From assembly GCA_002794775.1 (NCBI GenBank), contig NBAY01000092.1, positions 62,001 to 126,000 of the forward strand: DNA of 64,000 nt. Direction: 5' to 3'. The notes beneath the pieces were generated by a model, which saw only the letters and a program-made list of their open reading frames with translations, was not told the DNA's origin and did no database searches. This document shows positions 23,646-35,675 of this stretch, one piece after another (position 1 is the stretch's first letter; every line of letters starts with the position of its first letter). Position numbers and translations under genes: made by a program. The DNA comes from Porodaedalea pini. Taxonomy: Eukaryota > Basidiomycota > Agaricomycetes > Hymenochaetales > Hymenochaetaceae.

Positions 23646-24367
23646 GGATGTTGATAGTGCAGGTGATGCCGGAGCAGCCGGGGGCCACCTCGCTCTCCTT
23701 CCTTGCTCATCTGATGAATACCAGCTGTGCCAGACTTCACTCCACCAGATATTGTGTACGACACCACTGTTGTTGGTCGTGACGTAGCCTGGTTGGTCTG
23801 AATTCCAATATGCTGATGCAGGAAGGGCCCATTGCTGTTCGTTGGTGAGATCTATCTTGATGATGGCAGAGGGACAGGGATGGGTTGTTCATTTGGTCTA
23901 GGGTTACACCAATGTTGAACAGGTTCATCGGCAAACTTTATGATGAGGTGAAACGATGCGGCCCAGATAACAATCAACAATGACGTTGACAACTGGACAC
24001 ATAATGTCACCCACGTCCAAGTTAAGTGGCTCCTCCACCAAAGGGAGACGCGGAGAGCCAGGGTCAGAGAAGTCGGCGAGCAGTGACCTTCGGTCACAAC
24101 ACTTTAGACACTGATGAATTTGTCGGCGTCTGCCTCGAGTTAGCACTAAGCAAACTTGGTAGGACTTTCGGGTGGGGTCAGGAAAGGTTGGTTGGTGGTA
24201 TTATGTAATACATGAACATCCGAAAATGTCTGGGCAGGGTTGAGGGTTGTCATTTAGGGGGTTTACATGTCGAGTCCTTCAAGGGGAGCACTCCTCTAGA
24301 CCGGGTGAAGGTGAGTTGACAGCAACGATGTACGCTGAGGATGAGCCTGGGTGGGGTTCTGCTTTTA

Positions 24368-24792
24368 TGTTAGGTGGGAGTCTGGGAGATGACTCAGACT
24401 GGGCAGGCCTTGGCTGACTGTCGTCTGGGACGTGCTGTACTCAAGCGGGGACTCAGGGTACACTATACTCAGGCTAGGTCATCATGGAGGTAAGAGGATT
24501 AATACAAGTCTAAACTAATACAAAGGGGATGAGTCTCACCTAGGTCGTCACGGAGGTAAGAGGAAAAGCAGAACAAGGAGTTCATGCAATTCCTGAGACC
24601 TTATATAGCAGCGACTGTGAGACTATATTATCTAAAGTTACATAAATGAACGGAATGGAACGAATGAAGGTCATGTGGAGGGAGTGTGGGAAATGATTGA
24701 AAAAGATGATTAATTATAATGAAAAGGAGCGATTAAAAGAAAAGAAATGGTAAAAAGGAAAATAAAAGAAGGGAAAAGTTCGAGTCCTGACA
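24368..24792 (-). repeat. 5' LTR of element 1
   Basis: 425 bp, same length and ends as the left LTR, followed by TATGT. Transcription of the element would run leftwards from here. No tRNA-complementary primer site starting TGG was seen immediately inside it. Confidence 0.9.
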
Positions 24793-26286
24793 TATGTATG
24801 ACTTTATTTTTCCTCAGGACATCTATTGGAGTGAGTCCTAATACTACATAAAGGTCCTGTGCTATTTTATATGTGCAACAGGGATCTATGTTAGTAGATT
24901 GCACACTCTTGCAAACAGTACATGGTCACTGCTCTTTCTGTATTTTTTCCTCTTTGGATCAATGCCATCTGCTATAGTAGGGATCATTGTTGTTCCTGGA
25001 CACTCAGTCTCCTTTGACTGGTGAGATATAGTACATCTGTCCTGGTCCTGTATCTTGTGTAGGTCTATTGCATGATACCTACTTTCTATATCTCCATTTA
25101 AAATGAAAGGAAATTCCTCATATAATACTAGTATCATATTAGGATGCCTTGCATTGCATTGAAAGAAAGCTGTAAGCACTGCTTTCTGATTGTATGCTTC
25201 ATCATGAATTGGAAGACTGATGAGAACACATATAAGAGGCAGAAGGAGCATTGTTGTCCTTGATAAGCTGATAAATAGAAATAAAGGTAGAAGGTATAAG
25301 AGGATACACACACTATAGTCTGTTGAATCAGTCAGATGAGCACTGAAGTTAGTTGAGAGAATGCAAAAGGAGGGGGAAAGGCTATTTTTTTATTGATAGC
25401 AAAGTAGGCAAACTATTTATGCATGATCAAGAAAGCTCAGATTTGTTGATGGGATGTGGAAATTTATACACCAAAATTCATGAGGAAGATAGCATGTTTA
25501 TTTACTAATTAAATCCAAATTTTTAATGATTTTTCCGATTTTGTTCAAGTGAGAAATGAATTGTTTGAGCTGAAAGTGTATGTGGATATGATTTGCATGC
25601 TGCCGCTTTGAGGGTTTTTTGGGGTTACCGCTTTGAGTGATTTGTAAGTTGTCGCTTTGAGTGATCTGTGAGTCACCGCTTTGAGGGTTTTTTTTGTGAT
25701 TTGTAGGACTGCCTGAAGCAGCGGATTTACCTTTTGGAGTGCTGACTAAAAGTGGCTGTGTCAAAAGTGGCCTTCGTCAAATGTACAGGTGGTTCTCAAA
25801 AGTCTTTGGCCCCCCTGTTTAAGGAAACTGATTTGCATTGCTTAATCCGGTATGTAACTGTGTGAACTGAACCTTCATGTCGTGACATTCATAGTCCTCC
25901 TCAGTGGGCATGCAAAATGGACAAAAAAAAATAGATGCACTTCTCTATATGCTAAATTTTTGTACAAATGATAAGGATACAATATATACTGTATAAATTA
26001 TGCAAGAGTTAAGCTGTCAGGACTCAAACTTTTCCCTTCTTTTAATTGCCTTTTATCATTTCTTTTCTTTTAATCGCTCCTTTCCATTATAATTAATCGT
26101 CTTTTCAATCATTTCCCACACTCCCTTCACATGACCTTCATTTGTTCCATTCCGCTCCCATTGTATAATCCTAGACAATGGGGCAACTGGTTCTCATGAG
26201 GTGATCACTGTATATAAGGAAGAGGAATCACATCTGAACACCTGTTCTGCTTTTCCTCTTACCTCCGTGATGACCTAGGTGAGACC

Positions 26287-26726
26287 TGTTAGGCGGGAGT
26301 CCAGGAGACGACTCGGACTGGGCAGGCCTCGGTTGACTGTCGTCTGGGATGTGCTATACTCGAGTGGGAACTCAGGACACGCTATATGCAGGCTAGGTCG
26401 TCACAGAGGTAAGAGGATTAATACAATGTACTCTACTACAGGAGGGGGACACAGTCTCACCTAGGTCGTCATGGAGGTAAGAGGAAAAGCAGAACAGGTG
26501 TTCAGATGCGATTCCTCTTCCTTATATACAGTGATCACCTTGTGAGAACCAGTTGCCCTATTGTCTAAGATTACATAAAGGGAGCGGAATGGAACGAATG
26601 AAGGTCATGTGAAAGGAGTGTAGGAAATGATTGAAAAGATGATTAATTATAATGAAAAGGAGCGGTTAAAAGGAAAGAAATGGTAAAAGGAAAATAAAAG
26701 AAAAGGTGAAAGTTCAAGTCCTAACA
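26287..26726 (+). mobile_element. Solo LTR inserted in the older solo LTR
   Basis: 440 bp, same family as element 1, plus-orientation reading (TGTTAGGCGGG to GTCCTAACA), flanked by AGACC on both sides (26282-26286 and 26727-26731). No internal coding region, so it is the product of LTR-LTR recombination. Confidence 0.88.
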
Positions 26727-26820
26727 AGACCACATCCCCCTCCTGTAGTAGAGTATATTGTATTAATCCTCTTACCTCCGTGACGACCTAGCCTGAGTAC
26801 AGTGTGTCCTGAGTCCCCGC

Positions 26821-27754
26821 TGTAGATCCTGACTTAGGGGTGTCTGGGATCAGCGGTCCTTTTGGGGACATGATCGCATTGTTCTGGGAGGTTAGGGGTA
26901 GACTGCGGTGAGATCACTCAATGTACCAGTATGCATCGGTATGCTTCGGTATGTGCCGGTACGCGTCAATTTCAAGAACTAAGGTCGGGAACTCCTGAAG
27001 GGTCTGTACTTGACCGGTACGGAGTCAATATGTGCGGGTAATCAACGCCGGTATGGTGTGGTCACGACGAGCGATGAGGTTCGAGTTATGGAGTAAGAGA
27101 CGAGAGACGGTTTCGAGAGATGAGATGCTAAGACGAAGACGGAATGACTACGAGTTTTACAAGAACTAAGACGGATTGCACTCAAGTTACCCTATCTGAG
27201 GGAGACTCTGCGGTAGAACTCACTTGTCCTCTACCTACGACATGGGGTGCATATTTATACTAAGTCCAAAGATCCATCTACAGTTAATAATTTCCATACG
27301 GGCATAACGTGCATATCAGTTTAAACACAGAGAAGTCGAAGGGAAAAGTCATAGGTCAAAGAGGCATGCATAGAGTGCATAGAAATCAGAAGAACATAGG
27401 AAAAACATAAATCATAATGAAGGAAAACGTCCACATCATGTCCGACCATACTGGTGCTCCACCAGAACTCAGATCGTCCAATCGGTATGTGGCTCCTGTC
27501 GTCAGACAGCAGTCCGGTATGCGTCTTGGCTGTATGCTCCATGTGACTGCATCCCTAATCGTCCAGATAAGATCTCCAGTACGTTCCGTCATGCATTCGG
27601 AGGTCTCAGAACATGTTGCTGACGCGATCACGAGGTTCTGATTCAAAACTGGACGGATTGGATTGAGTCCGGTACTGATCAGTACGCGTTGGAACCAGTT
27701 CTTGAGTGCTTCTGGAGTGATCGGCGGTGATGGGACAATCAGCACGGCTCTACA
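26821..27754 (-). repeat. 3' LTR of element 2
   Basis: 934 bp, TGTAGATCC to CTCTACA. Rich in variants of CGGTACG. In the stretch compared by eye, differences from the 5' LTR are all C/T or G/A, many at CpG. Confidence 0.9.
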
Positions 27755-28860
27755 TCTCCCGGGGTGTTTAAATCATGACTGTCCCCAGTCACGCCTTCTC
27801 TTCTTCTGATACACGTGGGAAGCTTGATCATGCTGATCACGCGAGAGAGGGCGTTGGAAAAGTGGTCATACTGATGGGTTTTTCTCCTGCTTCTTCCAAC
27901 CATGTCGTCTCTGCACCGCAACAGCAGCAACAGCAGCAACAGCAACAACAACAGCTTGGCACTGCCTCAGCTGGCGTGCAAGGCACCCCGTGTACCAGGG
28001 TACGTCGACAACGTCGACGCCGTCGAGCGCAAGAGGATCACGTGGGATGCCCGCGAGATCGAGGGATGGCTGGTCGACATCGACCGGTACGTGCAACGCC
28101 ACCTTGGGCGGTACATGAAACGGCGGGAGACATTACTGGCAGGGAGTCGGGGTCGCGAGATAGGGGAACGGTGGAAGTGGGCGCAAGGGAGGAGGAGGAG
28201 GACTAGTCGGTACGCGTCGGTACGCATTGGTATGACCTGGTCCTGCAGACAAAAGAAAAAAAGGAAAAAGGAAAATAATACAAAGTGTAGTAATTTATCT
28301 GTATATATTTTTGAATATGGATTTTTCTTTGTTTTCTTTAAGTTTTTGGTGTGGTAAAACAAAAGAACGAAGAGAAAAAGAAAAGGAAAGATCGTCCTTA
28401 AGTGTCCGTTTGTGATTTTACTATTGTACCGAAATGGAAATCGAAGATAGGCCATATAGTTAATGTTTCGGTAATCGAGAAAGTGTTCCGAATGAAAGAA
28501 TTTAAATGGTTCCATGGTCAAAACATAAACGGATCATAATTGATTAAAAGATAATAAAATAAAGAGGCGTCGGTACGTGTCGGTACGCGTACCGGTACCT
28601 TGGATGGCGAACATAATCAGAACTCGCGACTAGGTATCAGAGTTCGACTCAGAGCCGTCTTCTTCTACCAGATCTTCCTTCATCATGCTATGTTCATCAT
28701 CATCCCGTCGAAGGATTTCGTCAAGGGGAACAGAAATGTCAGACCGGGGAAAATAAGGAATGAGACGAAAAGCTGCAACCCATATCTGGGAAACCGATCC
28801 ATCGAGTTCTGAGATGATATATGCTCTGGAATGTGTCCTACGGACAACGACGTACGGTCC
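27755..28860. other. 3' untranslated region of element 2, with CAG/CAA microsatellite
   Basis: No retroelement domain is seen. A CAG/CAA-rich microsatellite lies near 27917-27957, and CGGTACG-type words cluster near 28205-28235 and 28568-28600. Plus-strand open frames here (27775-28206, 27902-28357) encode polyglutamine or poly-Ser/Asn tracts and are antisense to the element. Confidence 0.5.
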
Positions 28861-28866
28861 TAAGTA

Positions 28867-29382
28867 CTAGGCCTTTGTCTTTCGGTCCAACTCCTTTTCG
28901 ATCCGGGTGTTCCGTACAAGTACGAGTCGACCGGGCTGGAAATCATAGTCCTTGATGACGTGCTTATGGACTTTGGCGAACTGTTGAGCATACTTGTGTC
29001 GAGCATCTCGAATCAACTGCGCGATCCTATCGAGGTCCACCGGACGCTTTTGTAACTGGCGCGCCCGGGTCACTATCAGTTCCTCGGTACGCATCGGGGA
29101 ACCCAACGGCGGGGTAAGATAAGTGGCCTCGGCAAGATCGAATGGAAGTACTGGCTCGACTCCATGAACCATGTAGTACGGCGACATACCGGTCGATTTC
29201 TGGATTGTGATGCACTCGGCCCAGAATACCAAGTAAGCATACTCATGCCACTTGGATGCGTTCCCATCGGCTGCCTTGATCAAGGCTTCTTGGACGTCGT
29301 AATGCCATCGTTTGACAATCCCGTTGGCCTGAGAATTATACGCCAAGATCTTGATGTGCAAAATGTGGTACCGATCCCGCAA
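28867..29382 (-). pseudogene. C-terminal integrase part of element 2
   Basis: 171 codons including YNSQANGIVKRWHYDVQEAL, where the third catalytic acidic residue (usually E in IVERxH) reads K. Downstream is the DFQPGRLVLVRNTRI type integrase C-terminal segment. The upstream core half is in another fragment. Confidence 0.8.
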
Positions 29383-29442
29383 CCAATCAAGCGCAGCGAT
29401 AAACAGAGTACCGTTGTTGGTAACGAGTTCAGGACACGTGCC

Positions 29443-30744
29443 CTACCAACACAGTAATTCCTGAAAAATGAACTGCCCAATCGTGTGACCAGTCTGCTTT
29501 CGCAACAGTCGGAACTCTGGATAACTGGACAAGGAGCACCGCGCATGTACGACGTAGTGAAAGCCTCCTGAAGTGGGCATGTGCTTCGTGTCGATGTGGA
29601 TCCGGGCGAACAATGTCGGTATGTCCAGTATCAATGGCGGTATCGACACTTTCGTGGTCTGGTGCACCTGACAGATATGACACGTACGCATGAAGTATTT
29701 GACGTCCTCCGAAATCGACGGCCACCAAAACCGATCCAGCAATTGAGCATGTACTGAATACACTCCCTTGTGTCTGAGATCACCGTGAGCCTGCTGGATG
29801 AGCGACCAGTGGCATTCCAGTTCGACGACCAACTGGGGATGCTCTCGTCGGGTCTTTTGCCAAAGCCGTCCTGCTTGCACGAAGAATCCGGAGGTGTACC
29901 GGACGAACGAGGGAAAGCGCTTCTTGTCGATCTCCGAGGGCTTCCTTCCGTGTTCGAGGAGGTACCAAACCAACTCTAATTGCTTATCTCGTGACTTTAC
30001 CAAATCCGAGGCCGGGAACTGCTGCCCCTGAGGATCCATGGCTATACTGGACCCTTCTTCGATGTTGGTACTCAACACCGCTCCATACAAAAACGCATAT
30101 GCCACATCGATCCACTCTTCATAGTCATCTTCCTCCTGTGGGTCCTCTGGCACGGCTCGCCGTCTCGACAGTCCGTCGGTACACATGAATTCTGCAGCTG
30201 GTACATGGCGAAGCTTGAAGTCGAAAAGGAGAATTCCTGCAATCCACCAGTTTATCGTCGCGTTCGGCTGTAGATCCGGATTGTTAATCATCCCTTTGAT
30301 GTACGCTGTGTCCATCTCGACCACCAGGAGCTTAACTCCATAAATAAACAACCTCACTGCCCTCAAAGCCCTAAACAACCTGAATAACTTGATCTTCAGC
30401 TGGGAGTATGTCGCCTGTACCGAGTTCCAGTTGATCAACCCAAACCAATTAATCCTTCTCCTACCGTCTGGGTGATCCTGGCCTAACGTCCACCCTACTC
30501 CTATGATCGACGAATCCACTGCTAAGATAACCACTCTGTCCAACCCATAGTCGATTGCGCACAGCGCCGGGCAGTCGATAATGGCGTCCTTCAACGTGTC
30601 CATCAAATCCTGCTCTTCCGGTCCCCAATCGAATATGTTGTTTTTACGTGTAAGTTGGGTCAACGGTTGAGCTTTCTTCACAAAATCCTTGATAAACACC
30701 CTCATCACACCAACCGTACCGAGAAATCCCTTCACCTCAGTCAC
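29443..30744 (-). pseudogene. RT connection, RNase H and integrase N-terminus of element 2
   Basis: 433 codons: FLGTVGVMRVFIKDF and LTRKNNIFDWGPEE (end of RT), AVDSSIIGVGWTL (RNase H start), then the integrase zinc finger (HGDLRHKGV..., CHICQVHQTTK) and IHIDTKHMP with the first core Asp. It ends before the second core Asp. Confidence 0.82.
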
Positions 30745-30817
30745 CGTTCAACATGGGGGCCAATCCTGCACCTTCTGAACCTTCGAATCATCCGGTTTGC
30801 GTCCTCGGTACGTGAGT

Positions 30818-32203
30818 TTATTCCCCAAAAATATCACCGAATTGGTACACGCCTGGAAATTTCTTCCCGGAAAACATACCACCCACTTTCCTCATCCTCT
30901 GCAGCACTCGGTTTACATCACACAAGTGTTCGTAGACGAACCGGCGGATGCCCGGGTTCTCAGGAATCGTATCGAACCCTCCGTCGGTACGCTCATACCA
31001 TGTAAACCCTCCTTGCGTAATCACATTGTCCGTGAACGGCTGCGCCACCTTAGGAATTTCGTCGCTGAGAATAAACATGACATCTCCATGGAGAATCTGC
31101 AGCAAATTCATGTATCCCATTGGTAGTACCTTCAGTCGAAACATACCGAGCGGGGTCTGGAACGTCATTAAGTCCCGGGACCGTTCGTCAAGCATCCGCT
31201 GGTCAAAAGCAACAGCGAGATCAAGTACCATGTAACACACGCGCCCACTGCACGTGTCTACTAGTGTCTCGATGTCTGGCGGTACGGCCAAATCTCGAAT
31301 GGTCACTCCGTTCAGATCCTGCAAGTCGATAACGAACTGTAAGGACGCTCCGTCTTTCTTCACCACACAAAACCACCTCAAGCGGTACGATGAGTTCGAC
31401 AGTTCGATAACTCTGGCAGCGATCTTCTCCCTGAGTATGTTTAGCATCTTTTCAAGTATCCCAGGGGGGATCGGTATGTTCTTCCGCACCCATGGTACGT
31501 GCACCACCGTCGGTATGCATACCGGATCAAAATACGTTGGATCCAAGGTCCCTCTCTCCATCTCTGACCATGCAAACGCTCCTTCCTGCAACATGATCAG
31601 ATTCACCACCAACTTCTTCTCTTCATCCCACAGAAATCCGCCTGGATCCAATTCCATCGCGTCCAGCCTTTCCTGTGTAAACTTTCCCATTGGTATGAAC
31701 GGTACCGGTTTTGTCGGTAACTTTGGCATGTCCGCCAACGGGTCAGGATGTCGCCTTCGAACTATACGAAACTCCTCCGGTAATACTCCCGGAACGGGAT
31801 GGACCTTCTGTGCCACCCGCTTGTATGCCAAAACACTTCCTTCCTCCTCCACCGAATCCAACACCACCGAACCAAAAGTGTCCAAAGAAGTGTCCAAAGC
31901 AACGGTACAGGGAGATAAAAGAAATTTCAATCTCTGCAAATAAATAAACGGAGCTGGGGTAATCAAGGTAAAACTAGGGGAGATGTAACGGGAAATAGTT
32001 GAATCAGATTGATTCAAAACATTAGAGGACATTTGTTGAAAACTGTAAATGGGTTGAACAAATTGAGAATTAATTTTGGTCTGAGAAGGGATTGGACGAC
32101 GAGATAAATAATCGGGGTCATTAAAATGCAAAGATAAAACATCTGTACACGAGTTCAGTACATGTACCGGCGGATCGACTCCACGGCACGTCTTGCATAC
32201 CAT
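30818..32203 (-). pseudogene. Reverse transcriptase part of element 2
   Basis: 461 codons. RT fingers and palm are recognisable (WFCVVKKDGASLQFVIDLQ; VLDLAVAFDQR; FQTPLGMFRLKVLPMGYMN). The catalytic box, normally x-D-D, reads FTDNV, so the polymerase centre is mutated in addition to the frame breaks on both sides. Confidence 0.8.
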
Positions 32204-32235
32204 CGATTTCCACTCGTCTCACCAGCACCGATGCG

Positions 32236-33048
32236 TCAGTTCCTCAACTTGTGAAAACCTGATTCCGGAGCACGCCAGAACACCCGGATACCGGTCGACA
32301 CCTTGCTCCTGTGATTGCAATCTCGGGGATCCATGATGGTTATATGCTGATCACCTGACAAGAAATCCTTCATTTTGCATTCAGTAAGAGCAAAAAATGG
32401 TCGTCCCAGCAACACTTTGAATGGCGCCACCGAAACCACTTGAACCTGCAACTTCAAATCCACACCTGCTACCCTGAATCTGGCATCTTGAATCCTTCCC
32501 AATGTCGATGACTTCCCCATGTCTGTGGCCTCTAGCGTCATCGCATGATCCGGATCTAAATGAATTCCTAGCTTCTCCCACACGTCTTCCCAAATGATAC
32601 ACACCACTGCCCCTTGATCGAGTATGGCTTCTGCTTTGATGGCATCCTCAATCAATACCTTAATTACGCGGATGGGAAGCACGTCATGTGCCACCGGTCC
32701 CAACTCTAAGAGAACCGGAGCCAACGACTCTGGTACCGCTTGGTACTCCACGACTTTGCTCCCCTCCTGGTCCGACTCGATGAGGTTGACGTTACCGACC
32801 GCATACCGCTTCACTGTTGTCAACTCCTTCATCTGCCACCTCATATCTGAAGACAGAGCGAGGAGCTCCCGCTGTGTCACCGTTACCGCCGAGTCTAACG
32901 TCCTCGATAATACCTTCTGAACCGTCGCCGGATCCTTGATTGGAGCAACGTACCGGAACTGTGGCTGGTTTCCACCCAAATTCATTGTCGATCTGCTCTC
33001 CTGGGGAATGTTCAGGTTACCCGCTGGCTTTGGTACGCTCGGTTTCAC
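32236..33048 (-). pseudogene. Protease region of element 2
   Basis: 270 codons with EAILDQGAVVCII, the DQG-type active-site region of this group, followed by FKVLLGRPFF, the usual flap-end motif. It lies between gag and RT as expected. Confidence 0.75.
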
Positions 33049-33138
33049 ATTTGGGGTTGTCGGTATGTTCGCTGGGCCGGGTTTCGGTCATACCGGTATC
33101 TCGACTCCATCGAACTTGGCTTTCTTTGCCGCTGACGC

Positions 33139-34449
33139 TCACTTCTTCACTTCGTTCAACAACGTTTCGTACTGTGCCACCTCCAACTCTTTGTCTGATA
33201 CTTCCTCCACAATCTCAGCCATCATGGCTGGGCCTTCCGACACCTCGGTACTCGTTGCCGTCGATGTTGCTACCTCTATGAGGTTTATGGAGGCCGTACT
33301 GGTTTCCTGACACAGTGAATCTATCTTCTCCATCAAATTATTACCCACCGCCATGCTCAGTACGAACCCTCTGTTTGGTAGTGTCACCTTCCCATTTTCA
33401 TCCCTCACACACTTTCCTGCCTGGATATACTCTAACACCTTTGGGCACGACCTAATGTAGTCGCTCGTGTCGCCACAGAACGCACACCCGGGACTCCTCT
33501 GAGACATCGTCGCTGGCGGCGGTCTTCGCCCGAGGGACTGCACCTGGACCTGAATGTTCTTGACCGCTTCCCACACCGTACCAATATCCACCTCTTCCGA
33601 CTTAACCTTTGACTGAATCATCGGGTCGGGTGCTCGAGTTGTCGGTACATCGTCAAATACCGTACCGGCCAGGATGTAGTCGGCATGCTTCACCACCAAG
33701 TCAATCGTATATGGTTTGCCTGGGGACAGGTCAGCCTCCTTTGTTTCTAGGCATTGCTGCAACCTGTCTTTCATCTTGCCCATAAAGGCTCAAACGAACG
33801 CGCATGCCGCTTCCTCCGCTGAAACGATCAAGTTACGTTCCAAATACTTTGACCTCACCATGAATTCTCTCTTATACTCTCCAAAATCCTCCCTCGACTG
33901 TATTCCTTTACTCCTCCAACCTTCGACGAGCCTGTCGAGGTCCTCCCAGGTGAAGCGCATGCCGGGCGCCAATGCTGGGTAAAACGCTATAATCGCCTCT
34001 TTCGCCTTCGTCCAATCATTCGCTCCCATACCGACACCGTCAGTGGTATCCCACAGCTCAGCTATGGAACTCGAAGTGTAATACTTCACATACTGGATCT
34101 TTGCCGCATCGTCTAAGTTGCAGTCGGTCGCGATATATTCGATATCCTCGAAGTACCGAGGAAGGTCTAACGGGTTATGTCCATCGAAGAAGGGAGCGTC
34201 TCTAGCTCTGCGACATGGAGGACGGTTTGACATGATTCTAGCTGGGGGTACTGGCTGTACCGGTGCTACCACGGTCGATGTCCGGGGCCATGTAGCCTGT
34301 GTGTTAACAGGTTTTGACAGAACTGACGACGTACCGACGGGTGAAGACGTCTGTCCCGGTACGGACGAACTAGGATCTGGTAAGACGAGCTGAGCAGTAG
34401 CGTCTGAGTTGTCGCTCTCATGCTCGGTTAGTGGTGATGAACTAGTCAA
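33139..34449 (-). pseudogene. Gag of element 2, two fragments
   Basis: Fragments 33790-34449 and 33139-33783 together cover a Gag-like protein: Ser/Pro/Thr-rich start, capsid-like helices (RDAPFFDGHNPLDLPRYFED; SREDFGEYKREFMVRS), and CAFCGDTSDYIRSC near the end. The last motif is a zinc knuckle whose His appears replaced by Asp. The fragments are separated by a stop. Confidence 0.78.
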
Positions 34450-34741
34450 CGGGGCTGAGGGGACTGTCGATGGAACTGCGGATGAGCTGATTAATGAGAA
34501 GGGAGACTGCGCTCCGGAGTCGAATGACGTGTTAAGTTGTTCTAAGTCCGAATCAAGGTAACACTCTACGGACTCAGAATCCGAATCTGTAGCGCGCTCT
34601 TTGATACAGCGTCTATGCTGCCAAGCGTTAGCGGTTCGATATGGATGAGGGGGTTCAATAGTCTGCTGTGATGTCCCACGCGACGAACGCGGTGGACGTG
34701 AGGATCACGACACATTTAACCCCCCCACGGTGGGCTCCACT

Positions 34742-35675
34742 TGTAGATCCTGACTTAGGGGTGTCTGGGATCAGTGGTCCTTTTGGGGACGTGATTGCAT
34801 TGTTCTGGGAGGTTAGGGGTAGACTGCGGTGAGATCACTCGATGTACTGGTACGCATCGGTACGCTTCAGTACACGCCGGTATGCATCGATTTCGAGAAC
34901 TAAGGTCAGGAACTCCTGAAGGGTCTGTACTTGACCGGTACGGAGTCAATATGTGCGGGTAATCAACGCCGGTATGGTGTGGTCACAACAAGTGACGAGG
35001 TTCAAGTTACGGAGTAAGAGACGAGAGACGGTTTTGAGAGACGAGATGTTAAGATGAAGACGGAACAACTACGAGTTTTACAAGAACTAAGACGGATTGC
35101 ACTCAAGTTACCCTATCTGAGGGAGACTCTGCGGTAGAACTCACTTGTCCTCTACCTACGACATGGGGTGCATATTTATACTAAGTCCAAAGATCCATCT
35201 ACAGTTAATAATTTCCATACGGGCATAACGTGCATATCAGTTGAAACACAGAGAAGTCGAAGGGAAAAGTCATAGGTCAAAGAGGCGTGCATAGAGTGCA
35301 TAGAAATCAGAAGAACATAGGAAAAACATAAATCATAATGAAGGAAAATGTCCACATCGTGTCCGACCATACCAGTGCTCCACCAGAACTCAGATCATCC
35401 AATTGGTACGTGGCTCCTGTCGTCGGACAGCAGTCCGGTACGTGTCTTGGCTGTATGCTCCATGTGACCGCATCCCTAATCATCCAGATAAGATCTCCAG
35501 TACATTCCATCATGCATTCGGAGGTCTCAGAACATGTTGCTGATGCGATCGCGAGGTTCTGATTCGAAACTGGACAGATCAGATTGAGTCTGGTACTGAT
35601 CAGTACGCATTGGAACCAGTTCTTGAGTGCTTCTGGAGTGATCGGCAGTGATGGGATGATCGGCACGGCTCTACA
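34742..35675 (-). repeat. 5' LTR of element 2
   Basis: 934 bp, equal in length to the other LTR, ending CTCTACA before CCGCTCGAG of the interrupted solo LTR. Confidence 0.9.

Larger units (their letters stand above)
18439..24792 (-). mobile_element. Ty3/gypsy chromodomain LTR retrotransposon, full length, decayed (element 1)
   Basis: 6,354 bp with two 425-bp LTRs and the 5-bp target duplication TATGT (18434-18438 and 24793-24797). Coding order on the minus strand is gag, protease, reverse transcriptase, RNase H remnant, integrase, chromodomain, which fits Ty3/gypsy chromoviruses. A polypurine tract (a run of G on the minus strand) abuts the left LTR at about 18868-18880. Several stops and frameshifts make it non-autonomous. 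It sits inside the hAT-like element. Confidence 0.92.
26821..35675 (-). mobile_element. Second Ty3/gypsy-type LTR retrotransposon, full length, decayed (element 2)
   Basis: 8,855 bp with two 934-bp LTRs. It is inserted in the older solo LTR; the target duplication is CCGC, or CCGCT if the boundary is moved by one base. Minus-strand order is gag, zinc knuckle, protease, RT, RNase H, integrase. A candidate primer site (TGGAGCCCACCGTGG on the minus strand, near 34725-34739) lies just inside the 5' LTR. About 1.1 kb of untranslated sequence separates the integrase from the 3' LTR. Confidence 0.9.

Noticed and set aside
24886..25311. Minus-strand 141-codon frame inside the hAT-like element
   Set aside because: Hydrophobic and AT-rich, with no transposase motif I can name.
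27775..28357. Plus-strand polyglutamine and poly-Ser/Asn open frames
   Set aside because: They lie antisense in the 3' region of element 2 and owe their openness to a CAG/CAA microsatellite.
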